Positions 15,798 through 27,700 of a stretch of DNA of 32,404 nucleotides are shown here, piece after piece; the stretch's first letter is position 1; each line of letters starts with the position of its first letter. The notes beneath the pieces were generated by a model, which made no database searches, was not told the DNA's origin, and saw only the letters and a program-made list of their open reading frames with translations. Origin of the DNA: Myxococcales bacterium (GTDB taxonomy: Bacteria; Myxococcota_A; UBA9042); NCBI GenBank assembly GCA_023954815.1, contig JAGSHB010000057.1, forward strand, positions 1 to 32,404, in the 5' to 3' direction. A program made the position numbers and the translations under genes.

Positions 15798-17609
15798 TCA
15801 ATGGGCGCCGCTGCCGCCTGGCTTGGCGTTCCAGATCCGCAGGCAGAGCAGAAAGCCGATCACCGCAAAAGGCAGCAGGAACAAGGGCCAATAGCTCCAG
15901 GACTGCGACGTCAAATAGCCGAGGCTGAGCGACTGCACGCCGGTTCCCAGATACACAAACCCATCGATGACACCCACCGCTGTACCCGCGCCCTTGCGGC
16001 CACCGAAGTCCATCGTGGCGGTGCCCGATAGCAGGCCGTGGGTGCCGATGACGCACAGGCTCATCAGAAACACGATGGCGCCGAGAAAGAATGGCGACAT
16101 GGGCAAGACGGGACGCACTTTGAGTTTGCGCTTGTCACCGGCCTTCTGCTTCATCATGGGGTCGGCAATCTTGATGTCCATCTCCCGGCCATCCCGGTTG
16201 ATGCGCGCGGGAATCGTGCCCTGAGAGGGGCTGTCCGTGCCGGCAACGGTAGACTTGGTGGAGCAGACGCACTTCTTGGCGTCCCATTTGGAGTCGATGC
16301 ACTGCGCGGGCCAGCACTTGATCGCTGCGGACGCCGTCGCCCAGCCCTCGATCTTCTTGCCACCGATCTGCAAGACCTCATCGCCTGCGACCAAACCACT
16401 GCCCTTGGGAGCGTCGCCCACAACATTGCCGGGCTCGGCCAGGGTGAAGATCATCAGGCCTGTACACACAGCTAGCGCGGCGTAGAGACCACCAGCAGCG
16501 GGGCCGCGCCGTGACTGGAAGACCAAGTCTGAGACCCAGCCGGCGACATTGCCGCCAATCACGCCGGCGATGAACAAGATGCCGCCCCAGCCGCCCTGAA
16601 CGAACGGAGCGAGGAACGCCAACACCGCCAGCGAAACCAACACGACGCGACGGCGGCCAGCGGACTTTGAAGCCAGAAATCCGGACACTGCAGCGACGCA
16701 GAACATCACGCCGATCAGCCAAGCATGCGTCCATTGGCCATAGACCAAGGCGTGATTGCTCGGCAGGACCCAGACCTCTTTGGCGTAGATTGGAAACCAG
16801 TGCATGACACCGTTGCGCAAGATGCCGGTACAGAACTCGATCAAGGCGACGGTCAGAATCACGGGGTTCGTCAGAATGCGCTTGAACAGTTCGAGCGTTG
16901 GGATCGGCTCGTCTGAGGTATCGCCACTCGACGCATCACCGGTGTCGAAGTCTTTGTGGCCGGCGCCGCTTGGCTGATTCTGGAGCAAGCCCATCTCGAC
17001 GAAGAACATCAGGCCAAGCAGTAGCGACGGCGCTGCGAATACGATCCACTGGCTCTTTGGACCGATGTGCGATGTGGCGAGCTTAAGTAGCCAGCCATTG
17101 ACGGTGAAGGCGAGGAAGATGCCGGACGAGATCATCGTCCCGAAAATGCCGGAAAATCCACCTCGTTCGCTGACGTGGAACCAGTTGGAGTTGACCTTGA
17201 CGATGCTGACCGCGCCGAAGGACTGGAAGTACATGTTGACGGCGTAAAGGATGGAAAACGTGGTCACCATGGATTCCGCGCCAGCGGTCGGATCGGCGAG
17301 TAGACCGTGTAGGTAATACGCCATTACGAGGTTGGCGATGGCGGAGCCGGCAGAGGCAAGCAAGATGCCGAGACGGCCGCCCAAACGGTCGACGAGCGGC
17401 CCATTGATCAAGAACGCAAAGGCGTAACAGAAGGTGCCCGCTGCGAAGATGATGCCGAAGTCCTCTTTCGTCATCAGGTCGCCGAGCGACGTCTTCGCGA
17501 CCGTGAGGTTGTAGCGGCCCATGTACAGGAATGCGTACGTGAGCCCCATGGGGAACCAGTTGAGGAATCGACGCGTTCTAAACGCAGAAGTGTGCGCGAC
17601 GGCAGCCAT
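15798..17609 (-). CDS. OPA/GlpT-type MFS transporter with an inserted PDZ-like periplasmic domain
   Basis: A 603-residue membrane transporter. The first half matches the organophosphate:phosphate antiporter type (GlpT/UhpT), with YMGRYNLTVAK after helix 1 and GPLVDRLGGR after helix 2. The second half has the matching GWVSDLVFQSRRGP and GAGTAVGVIDGFVYLGTG stretches. Hydrophobicity suggests two more helices than the usual 12, between about residues 295 and 338. Between the helices at 372-391 and 503-527, where GlpT has a short periplasmic loop, lies a soluble insert (about 394-485) with a PDZ-like pattern: GLVAGDEVLQIGGKKIEGW and, later, IPARINRDGREMDIKI. The insert carries four cysteines (432, 437, 447, 449). 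The ATG at 17609 has AGAGG upstream. The substrate is unknown. Confidence 0.85.
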   Translation of the reverse strand: MAAVAHTSAFRTRRFLNWFPMGLTYAFLYMGRYNLTVAKTSLGDLMTKEDFGIIFAAGTFCYAFAFLINGPLVDRLGGRLGILLASAGSAIANLVMAYYLHGLLADPTAGAESMVTTFSILYAVNMYFQSFGAVSIVKVNSNWFHVSERGGFSGIFGTMISSGIFLAFTVNGWLLKLATSHIGPKSQWIVFAAPSLLLGLMFFVEMGLLQNQPSGAGHKDFDTGDASSGDTSDEPIPTLELFKRILTNPVILTVALIEFCTGILRNGVMHWFPIYAKEVWVLPSNHALVYGQWTHAWLIGVMFCVAAVSGFLASKSAGRRRVVLVSLAVLAFLAPFVQGGWGGILFIAGVIGGNVAGWVSDLVFQSRRGPAAGGLYAALAVCTGLMIFTLAEPGNVVGDAPKGSGLVAGDEVLQIGGKKIEGWATASAAIKCWPAQCIDSKWDAKKCVCSTKSTVAGTDSPSQGTIPARINRDGREMDIKIADPMMKQKAGDKRKLKVRPVLPMSPFFLGAIVFLMSLCVIGTHGLLSGTATMDFGGRKGAGTAVGVIDGFVYLGTGVQSLSLGYLTSQSWSYWPLFLLPFAVIGFLLCLRIWNAKPGGSGAH

Positions 17610-17764
17610 GGCTCGGACCTCTACAAAATGGAATCGGCAAGATAGAGAGCCCATCGCATAGCGCGTGGTCACAGGTCCTGACAAGGGGCAGATGGTGACG
17701 GGACAGAATCTGTAAGTGCCACGCCTAGCTTTCACCGACGCTCAGATCGTGGCAGCGTGCAGAC

Positions 17765-18073
17765 ATGATCGATTCGCAACACGACCGCTCCATCTTGATC
17801 GCAGGCTTGCTTGTTCCCGGCGCCGGGCAACTGCTCCGCAAGGACTATGTCTCCGCCTTGGCGCTGCTCGCCGCGACGCTATTTTTCTGGCTGGCGGCTG
17901 CGATCGAGTTGATCGTGGCGAACCAAGCTGGTTACCCCGCGCCGCTCGTGTTGATGGAGGCGCTGGCTGCATTGCAACCGCCGCTGACGGTGCTCCCGCA
18001 GTTGGTCTATGCAGTGGTCTGCGCGCTAACGATGCACGTTGGTGGCGCTTGGCTCGCGAGTCGCGCACGCTAA
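17765..18073 (+). CDS. Small integral membrane protein
   Basis: A 102-residue hydrophobic protein. It opens with a short charged segment, then LIAGLLVPGAGQLLRKDY, recalling the PGAGQ...G turn of TM2-like and related small membrane proteins. Helices follow at about 31-52 and 75-97. No family can be named with confidence. It is divergent from the MFS transporter. The ATG lacks a strong ribosome site, but the composition is clearly that of a real membrane protein. Confidence 0.6.
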   Translation: MIDSQHDRSILIAGLLVPGAGQLLRKDYVSALALLAATLFFWLAAAIELIVANQAGYPAPLVLMEALAALQPPLTVLPQLVYAVVCALTMHVGGAWLASRAR

Positions 18074-18150
18074 AATGCTGGATATTCGGGACAATTCGTT
18101 CCTCATCGCATTGTAACTCCGCGAGTCATCGGCCGTCAGAGGCCAAACCA

Positions 18151-18179
18151 TTGATCGTGATCCAAAGCGCGCGCATAGT
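18151..18179 (+). promoter_or_regulatory. Possible sigma-70 promoter for the cupin gene
   Basis: TTGATC and CATAGT, each matching four of six consensus bases, are separated by 17 bases. They would give a leader of about 30 bases to the cupin ATG. Confidence 0.35.
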
Positions 18180-18217
18180 GCTGCACCGCAACGCCAGCGG
18201 AAGGAGACTCCTCGTTC

Positions 18218-18556
18218 ATGCGCATTATCGACAAACCCTGGGGCCACGAAGAGATTTGGGCCGAAACCTCCCGTTATGCGGGAAAGTTTCTCATTATCCG
18301 CGCCGGGGAAGAACTCTCTCGCCAGTACCATGAGAAGAAAGAAGAGACGATCTGCGTGCTCAGTGGAAAGCTGCGCCTGGAGATCGGAGCGAGCCCCAAT
18401 ATCGAGATCCGCTACCTCGACCCGAATGAGTCATTCCACGTCAAACCGGGAACTGTGCATCGTTTTTGTGCCGATGAGGTGGACGTAAAGCTCGTCGAAG
18501 TGAGCACGCCAGAGCTGGACGATGTGGTTCGGCTTGAGGATCGCTACGCACGGTAA
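18218..18556 (+). CDS. Single-domain cupin, type II phosphomannose isomerase-like
   Basis: A 112-residue cupin. PWGHEEIW at the start, SRQYHEKKEETICVLSGKLRL (34-54) and PGTVHRF (77-83) match the C-terminal domain of mannose-6-phosphate isomerase/GDP-mannose pyrophosphorylase proteins. The usual first HxH is Q36-x-H38, with E42/E43 and H81 as further likely metal ligands. It may be a free-standing sugar-phosphate isomerase or a sugar-binding cupin. AAGGAG lies 11 bases before the ATG. Confidence 0.82.
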   Translation: MRIIDKPWGHEEIWAETSRYAGKFLIIRAGEELSRQYHEKKEETICVLSGKLRLEIGASPNIEIRYLDPNESFHVKPGTVHRFCADEVDVKLVEVSTPELDDVVRLEDRYAR

Positions 18557-18574
18557 ATCTAGGTGCGTCCCACA

Positions 18575-18590
18575 CAGGTCAGATGACCTG
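18575..18590. promoter_or_regulatory. Perfect palindrome before the giant TPR gene
   Basis: CAGGTCA-GA-TGACCTG, with outer matching arms GCGTC (18565-18569) and GACGC (18593-18597), lies 18 bases after the cupin stop and about 125 bases before the giant gene. No T run follows, so it may be an operator or a weak stem-loop between the two genes. Confidence 0.4.
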
Positions 18591-18713
18591 CCGACGCGCT
18601 ACACGCCTTCGTAGAAGTTCGAGTACGCGTAATCTTGTCCGACTCCATGCGGACGGGTACATTTACGCGACCGAATACGGCCACGTTGCGGCTGTTCTTC
18701 ACGAGGAGCGCCG

Positions 18714-21700
18714 ATGTCCGACGCAACACCGACGACGCTGCAGGCCCCAACGCAAGACGACATTGCGAAGCTGATCGCTCACCTGCGAGACGATCAGACC
18801 CTTGAGGTTCGCTCTGAGGTGGCCGATCGGCTGGTCGTTTTGGCCGCCCGAGAGCCCCATGAGCGCGCGAAGGGAGCCCTCCTAGAGCGGGCAGCCAATT
18901 TGGTCGGTGAGGAAGACCCCGAACGCGAGTTGCTCCTGTTGCGGGAGTCATTTCGCCATTACCCCAGGTATGGGGTGGGTGTACGCCTGTGTGAGATCGC
19001 CGCAGACGATGAATCTCTCGCCCAACTCGGTCGACTTGGCCAGCTATTCGACGCGGTCGCTGCACTCGCCCCGACGGACGAGCGACCATGGGCGCAGCTG
19101 CGTGCCGCGCGAGCCCATGTGGAGCAAGGCCACGGTCAATTGGCGCTCGCCGCCCTGAAAGCGCTCGGCGATCCGATGGATGCCATGGGGGACGAGCCCA
19201 AAGAGCTACGCGAGATTGCGGAGTCACAGGTGCAGGATCGTCACGAGATGTTGACGGCCAAGCGTATGGAAATCGCGGAAGCGACCGACGGAGAGCGCGG
19301 TACGGTCCTGCTGGAGTACGCCCAGCTATTGCTCGCCGGAGACGAACCTCTCGCCGATGCGAGCGCTGTCCTCGCCGACGCGATTGAGGCCGGCGCCGAC
19401 GCTGAGGAAGCAGCCCCACTCTGGGCTGAGGTGGCGCGAGCGGTCGGGGACTGGACCATGCTCGGGCGAGCATTGGCGGCCTCTCTCGGCTGTGATCAAC
19501 CCATGCATATCCGCCTTCGTACGGCGGATGAACTCGCCAATCGTCCTGGCATCGATCGCGACCAGCCCAGCGTTGCCCGCCAGGCGCTCGAGGTGTTGGC
19601 AGAAGCCCTGCCCGACGACCTGGGGGTGCGCAGTCGGCTTCTCGCCCTCTCTGCCATCGATGGCGACGAAGGTGCGGCTCACCAACTGGATCAACTGCGA
19701 CTCCATACCGTCAAAGAACGGGACCGCGATGGCGAAGCGGTCGTTTGTCTGGCGCTCGCGCGGGTGTCGATCGCCGCCTCAGAGACGGCTCAGGCCGAGC
19801 GCTATATGCGCCGCGTCCGCGCGCTTGATCCCCGCAACGGCGAGGCGCTCGACTTCTTTGAGACCCAATTTCGCGACAACGGCGACACGAAACGACTGTA
19901 CATGGTGCTCAGTCACCGGCTCCCCGGGGCGACCGGCTCAGGGGCTATTCGGATCGCCTCGGACATGGCCGCGCTGGCCGAAAACGACATGGACAGCCCG
20001 GAGCGCGCCATCGAGGCTTGGCAACGGGTGCGAGGCATCGATACGCGCCACACGGAAGCGGATGCAGCACTCGAAAGGCTGTATCGCCAGACGAGCCGCT
20101 GGTCTGAACTCCGCGATGTTCTCGTACGGCAAAGCGAGCGTGCCAAAGATGCTGGTGACAATGCAGCCCTGGCCGACATTCTAGCGCGCCGTGCGGCACT
20201 GCATGGGCCGGATGCGGGGTTGGCCGAGCCTGCTGTTTCTCTTGCGCTGTGGCGACGTGTCGCATCGTTGGCACCCGAACGTGACGGCATCGATGACGCG
20301 CTCGATAGTGCACTGCGGGGCGTGCGCGCGTGGCCTGAGCTGGCTGAACGCTTGGCTGGGCGGCTGAGCGACGAAGCTGCTGCGCTGCCATCGGCAAGGG
20401 CGCTGCTGGCCCTGACGACCGAACAGCATGACGATCCAGCCCTGGCGGCGAAAGCCCTCGATGCGCTCGTGCAAGGGCGGACGGCTGATGGCGACGACGA
20501 CGCACTCATCGAAGCGACGGCGCGGCAACTGGGAGAAGATAAGCACCTGCTAACCGCCTTGAGCTGGCGTCGTCCCTCGGTTGATGGCGACGATGCGGTG
20601 GAGCTACTGGAAGAGGCTGGCGCACTCGCTGCATGGGCGCTGGATGATAAACCGCGCGCGATTAAGCTCTTTGAAGATCTGCGATCACTCAAACCATCCC
20701 ATCCGGCAGCGCTTCGCGGGCTGAGCCGTCTATTTGCGGGCGAAGAAAAGTGGGCTGAGCAAGTCGAAGTGATTGGCCAACTGCTGAAAGCCAAACGCCT
20801 ACCCGATGAAGATCGCGTGCAACTCCTCGGGGAATTGGCGACGGCCCATGCCGACGGTCTCGGGGACTTGGACGCGGCGGTTGCCGTCATCGAACAGCTG
20901 TCAAAGTTGGCGCCGGAATCTCCGGTGGTCGCCGATGTGCAACGTCGGTCGGCGGTGGCCCGCGGGGATCTCGCAGGTCTGCGGCAAGCCCTTCCCAAGG
21001 GCGCCGACGGTGCTGCGACCTACGTCGAACAGCTCGAAACCATCGCTGCTGGGCTTGAGGGAGTCCTGGCGGTAGCGCCATTGCGTGCTGCTGCTGATGC
21101 TGCGGACAAAGAACTCAACAACGCCGAGCGCGCAGTCGAACTGTGCGGCCTAGCGCTCCTCCACACCTCCGACAGCGAAGATGATGCGCTTGCGACGGCC
21201 GTGGCAAACGAGTTGCTCGCGCTCGCAAAGAAAGCCGATGACGACGCGTGGACCGAACAAGCGCTCAGCGTCCTAGCCACCCGCGGGTCCGACAAGGCAG
21301 CGACCCACCGGCTGATGGCCGCACGGGCGGAGAATCGCGACGATTGGGAAGAAGCGCGGTCAGCATGGGAATTGGCGCTCCAAGAGTCGGAGGAATCAAC
21401 CGAACTCGTTAGCGACAGTGAGCGGCTATGCGATGCAGCCGAGCGCGCGGGCCAAGCATCGGGGGTCGTCGTACTGATCGCGGCGGCAGCCAAGCGGCAC
21501 ATGGCGGCCGCGCCAGACGATGCAAAGGCAGCCCTGGTGGCAGCCGTAGCGTGGGCGGCTGCCGACGGTGTCGACCTCGAAGAAGCACAGTCAGCGGTGG
21601 ACGCAGCGCTCGACGGCGGCGAAGACGCCGACCTGTTGCACGTACGAGAGCTGGTGCTCATCGAGCGTGGCGCGTGGGCTGAGGTTGTCGAGACCCTGGA

Positions 21701-24700
21701 AAGGGCGGCGAGCCTTCAAACAGACGAAGAGCGGGTGGAGACCCTGCGGCGCGCCGCAGGCATCTGTGACGGTGGACTGGACGACGCAAAGACCGCCGCG
21801 CGACTGTACGCTCTGGTCGTCGAACTATCGCCCGATGACATCGAGGGCTGGACGCTGCGACTCGCCGCTTGCGAGCGCGTGGCCGATGATTCCGGGACCC
21901 TGGCGGCTCTGGACGCTTTTTTGGCGACGAGCATTGGCGACCGGCGAACGAGAGCGAGCGCAACGGTGCGCCGCATCGAACTGACCGATGGCGACGATCA
22001 CGACACGGTGATTGCGCTTGCAGGCCCGGTGCTTGCAGGAATCACTGCCGATCCCCCCCTTCACGACGACGAGGAGCTGGTCCTGGCCGTGATCACCGGC
22101 CGGCTCGACATCGAGTCATGCGCTAAGGAGGCGGCGGCTATCGTCTCGCCTGCTGCGCGCACGCTGAACCGCTGGGACGACGTTCTCCGTTGCGTAGAAA
22201 TTCTCAGTGCAGACGTGGAGCCGGGTAGTGCCGCGCACATCAGCAGCCTGCTCGATCAAGCCGAGCTTGCCCACGCCCATGCCGACGACGGCGCGACTGC
22301 GATCGCGAAAGCAAAGGAAGCGGTGGCGTTGGCGCCCGACGCCTTGGAGTCTTGGGCACGCGCATTGCTCATCGCGGATGCCCGCAAGAACAAGGAGCTC
22401 GACGGCGCGCTGGATCTCGCTGCTGGCCTCAATGGGGGAAACAAACGCCGCGCGTCGCTGCTGCACATCGTTGCCGGTCGCGCTGCTGACGCGGATGACA
22501 CCGACCGCGCCATCGCCGCCTGGGGAGCGCTCAAAGACCACGATCCTACCACCCCCGAAGCGTACGACATGCTGGAGATGCTCTACCGAGAGGCCGCCGA
22601 TCTCGACAGCATCGCCCTGCACATGACTGAACGGCTCGACGCGAAGGTCACTGATGATGATCGCGAACTTGTGTGGCTCCGGTTGGCGCAACTGCACGCA
22701 GACGAACGCCAGGAACAGGCAGAAGCCATTGACACGCTTCACCTCGCAGTCCTGGAGTTGCCAAAGTCGGAGGCCTTGTGGGCCACGCTGCTCGATACGG
22801 TACGGGGCGACAACCCGGCCACGATCAAAGCCCTGCAAGCGCGCCTAGCCACGCTGGGTGAGACAGACGACGACGCGGATACGGCTGAACTGTGCCACCG
22901 CGAGCTGGCCGACCTGCTCGATGAGGACCGCGCCGCGGAGGCAACTGCCCACTGGGCCGCTGTGCTGACCCGCTGTCCGGAGGACGAAGACGTCGCTGCC
23001 CGAGCTGCGGCCAATCTGCTGGCCCAAGCCGATCCAGGGCTACCCGCCGAGGTCCTCGAGACCGCGGCGCTGGTCAGTGACCACCTGAAGACACAGGGGC
23101 AGGACGAGCTGCTGGATGCCTTGCTCTTGGCGTGGGCCGGTGGGGTGGCGCCCGAGGCTGCGACCGCGCTGTTTGTCCGGCGGGCCGAACATGCGGCGGA
23201 CGCTCAAACCGCGTTCAATCGACTTGCTGAAGGCCTGCTGGCGCTGCCGGGGAACGCTACTCTCGTCGCTGCCCTGGATGAGCTAGAGGGCGCAATTGCC
23301 CCGGATATTCGGGCAGAAGCGTGGTCTGAAGCCGCAGCTGCAGTGAGCTCAGATGCGGCGCGCGCGCCGCTGACGCTGAGATCGTTGAAGGCCCGGGTGG
23401 CAGTCGATGATCAACGGGACGCCGGGCTTGAAGCCTGGCTCGCACTCTGGCGTTCGGCGCCAGCGTCCGGCGACTTCGACGGTCTCGTTGCTGCACTGGG
23501 TGCGGCGGGCCGCCAAGAGGAGGCTCGCGCGCTGCAGTTGGAGCGACTCGACGACGCGCCTGATGGCGTGGATGTGCGCACCGAGCGGGTCAAACTGGCT
23601 GAGACGTTCGCAGCATCGGGTAATTCGGCGGCAGCGAGTGCCCAGTGGCAGCAGCTGGTATTGGCCGATCCAACCGATGCGGAGGCGGTCGCAACTCTGC
23701 GCAAACTCGCGTCAACAGACCCTGAGCGAGCCGATACGCACGAATGGCTAGCCGCGATCGCCAACGGCATCGAGGACGCGTCGACACGTGCGACCTACCT
23801 GCAAGAGTTGGCAGAACACGCACTTGAGCGAGAAGCTTGGACGCAAGCGGCTGATGTGCTCGACACGGTATTGGCGGAGGCCCCGGCCAACGCGGACGCT
23901 TTCGCGCTGCGCGACTTGGCCCTCGGTAGCATGGCCCCGGATCAAGCCGGTCCACGTCTGGCCACCCACCTCACCGAAGCGATTCAAAGGGCCGGCGATG
24001 AGCCTGAGCGCCGTATGATTCGATTGCGTTTGGCCGACCACGAGGCGTCCCATGGCGCCGGTGCCGAAGCTGCGTTGGCTGTGGTCCACGCTGCTTTCTT
24101 GGAAGCCCCCAACGACGAGCGCGCTGACCTACTGACGCTGGCCGTGCACATGGGCGAAGGCGCGGATGCCCCGTCAGCACTACTCGAATTGCTGCGTGAG
24201 GGCAGCGGAAGTGATGACAAAGCACTCGCAAGCCAGGCACTCCGAGCCATGGCAGTCACAGAGACCGACGCAGACGACGGAGCGACAGCGGCATTGAAAG
24301 CGATCGCGATCGCCGAACAAGACGGTGACGACGCCATGCTGCAGCACGTCTGGGACGCAGGTGCCCGAAGTCCCGCGCTCGTCGACGCACTGCTCGCTCG
24401 TGCCAAGGACGACGAATCCCGCGTTCGCGTGGCCCGGTTGGCGACCGAAGCCTGCGGTGCCGCCACGAAAGACAAGTGGCTAAAAACCTGGATTTCCGCC
24501 GCGCCAGACGATCTTGCACCACTGGCGGCTCGTTTTGCGCTCAAACCGAGCGACGCCAAGCGCTGGAAAGCATTGAGTGCCCATGCCAGCGCACCGGAGC
24601 TCATCCTGGACGCGCTGCTGGGCTCTCTGGAGTTGGCGAGCACACCGGCTTCACAGGCTGCGGTATTGACCCATGCGGCGGAGTTGGCCGCGGCATCAAA

Positions 24701-27700
24701 CGAGCATGAAACAGCGGCTGCCTACGCTGGTATGGCCCTGGAGCACGGCGCCAACGAGCAGCTTCAAGACCTGCGCCGCGGCTGGCTGATGAAGGCGGAA
24801 GCCTACGACGAACTGGCAGAACTCCTCGAGTCCGAGGCCGAATCTACAGACGACGCGGACACCAAAATTGCCCGCCTAGACCAAGCAGCGGACTTGTGGC
24901 TCAACCGCCTGGACGACGCCGGTCGCGCGTCCAAGCTGCTGGCGCTCATGCAGGAACTGTCGCCTGACAATCCGGCGCTGGCGGTACGTAAAATAGCGGT
25001 GCAGCGTGCGGCTGGTGACGCGGACTGGGCTGCGGCTGCGATCGCAGCTGTAGGCAAGAAGACCACAACCAATGGACTGGCTCTCGCCATCGCGGCCCAC
25101 CTGCAGAACGGCGACATCGATTCAGCTTTCACGCTGAGCGAGCGCGTCGCTGCGGACGGCTCATTGCGTGCGCTCGGCGATACGCTCGACGAGTTGGGCG
25201 AGCAGGCCGACCTGCTGTCTGCCGAGCAAGCTCGCAAGGTGCTGAGTTGGCAGCTAGGTGAACTGGACGCCGCGACAGCCCCACAGCGATGGGCGTCGCT
25301 GAAACTGCGTTGGCTGACCCAAAGCGACGACGTCGCCGATCAGCTGCAAGCTTTGGACGACTTGGTCGAACACGCCATGGGGCCGCTGGACGATCCGTCC
25401 CTCGCGCTGGATTGGATTGTGCGCGCCTTGTTGCTCGACCCAACAGCACGCGATCGGGCAACTTTGACGTTGGCCCTCGCTGAGACGCCTGACCAGCAAG
25501 AGATGGCCTTCGACGCGGTTCGCGAATCACTCACCACAGCGGGAGGCGATCAGGACGCGGATCTTGCGGTCTTTGCAGCACTGCTCGATGTGGACGTGCC
25601 GGGCACGGCGACCGCCGAGCTCCTGGTGACGCGCGGTCGTGCCGATTCCGCATTTGCGACGGCGGCGCTCAACTCCTTTGCCGATCAACTGACCGAACGC
25701 CAACTTCATGCCGCGCTGATTGGGTTGCGGCGTGCTGCGTTGGCGGGTACCTCCGGCCACCACCGGGTGAGCGGACTGATCGATCTGGCCGACGGTGTGG
25801 CACAGCAAGGCGATGTAGACGGCGCCATCCACGCGTTGCTCGACGGTTGCCCAGACGTGCGCGATCCCGAAGCCCTGATCGAACGAGCCCAAGCTCTCGC
25901 TGAGTCCGCGAACAACCCCGCCGCCTTCGTGGATGCCGTGGAGATGGGCCTTGGAGGCCGTCTGTCCGAAAAACCGGCTGTTGAGCAGCAGCTGATCTCC
26001 GCAGCGGCAGGCTGCGCGGCTGGTGAACTCGACGATGCGGCCAGGGGTGCAGACCTTTACAACCGCTTGTGGGAACGCGACCCGGATGACATCGACGCCA
26101 GAGATGCGGTGCTGGCTTTCCGACGCGCAGCTGGCGACACGGACAGGCTAGCCGATGACCTGGATCGGGCGATCCTCGATGGCGGAGATGGCACCCTGGA
26201 GTTGCGAACGGAGTTGGCTGGACTACTGCTCGATCAAGGCGACCGCGCGGACGAAGCCCTGCGTCATCTCAAGGCGGTTTTGCGCAAAGACGCCGCAGAT
26301 TCGGACGCAACGGCCGTACTTGAGCGTCTCGCTGACCATCGCAAGCATGGTGTTCCTGCACTCACACAGCTCGAAACCGCCTACCGAGCGCAAGGTGATT
26401 TCGACCAGGTGGCCACCTCTCTTCAGCGGCACATCGCGCGACTGGGGTCGGATACGGCGGCACACCGGCAACTGGAGTCGCTGGCCGAGGTGCTCGAAAG
26501 CCAATTGGCGGCTCCGGGTCGCGCCGCGCAGGTCTACGCACGGCTGGTCCTCATCAAGGCAACCACGGCGAGAGTGCGCAAGCTGCTCAAATTTGCGCCG
26601 GAGGCCGACCACACGCCGCAATTGGGTAGCGCCCTGGAGGCGACCCTAGGCACCAAGCTGTCGGATAAGGATCGCGCGACGGTGATGGGGCTGCTGTTGC
26701 GCGGCGCGGACACCGGCGAAGATGCCTCTGAGACGGAGACTCGCCTGCGCCAACTCATCGCCCTCCAACCCGACAACGAGCAGGCCTGGGACCAGTTGGA
26801 TGAGCTGCTGGAAACGGATAATCGTTGGCCCGATTTGGTCGCGACACTGAAGCAGCGGGTCGAATTGACCTCGTCACCGGAGATGAAGTTTGCCCTGCAA
26901 AATCGGCTGGCCGGTATGGCGAGAGCGAGCGGCCTCATCGAGGAAGCTGTCGCGGCCTACGAAGCACTGAGTGAGCTCGATCCAACCAGCCCCGACGCCT
27001 TGGAAGCGTTGGTAGAGCTGTTGGCGGAGGGCGACACGCAGGCCTACTGCGATGCGCTCGCACGTTGGGCTGAACGACTGCCGAAGAACAGTGCACCCCG
27101 TTGCGCTGCATTGCTCCGGGCGGCTCGCCTGTGTGCCAATGAGCTCGCCAATCCGGCGCGGGCGACGGAGCTCTATCAGAGCGCGTTCGATACCTTGCCA
27201 TCGGACGATGAGTCATTCCGCTTCTTGGAGCGGCAGGCCAACGGCGATCCGCAGACATTGCTGCGCATCTACCGCCGCCGTGCAGAGGGTGTCGAAGGAG
27301 GTCCAGCGCGAACGATCGTTCTCCGGCGACTGGCTGCGGTGAGCGTGGAGTTGGGCAAACATGATGAAGCCCGCGCTGCGCTGGCAAAGGCGGCTGAGAA
27401 CGACCCGAATAACGAAGCGCTGCAGCGCGAAATGATCGAGGTGTGCGAGGATGCCGGTGACATTGCTGGCTTTCAGCGAGCAGCTGCGCGCAGGCTTGAG
27501 GGCGATATTCCGAGAGTCGAGCGCGTGATGCTGACGCGAAAACTGGCACACAATGCCGTAGAGCAGAACGAGGATGCCGATCGTTGGCTCACGGCCTTGG
27601 AGGCCCTGTCTCCGACCGATCCAGACCTCGTGACGTGGCGTGCCATGGTGCAAGCCCGCAGTGAGGACCCGGAGACGGCCGCCAAGGGCATTGAGCGTGT

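Noticed and set aside
19913-20998. 361-codon minus-strand frame inside the giant TPR gene
   Set aside because: It is very rich in Ser, Ala and Arg with no domain, as expected from the antisense of an Ala/Asp-rich gene.
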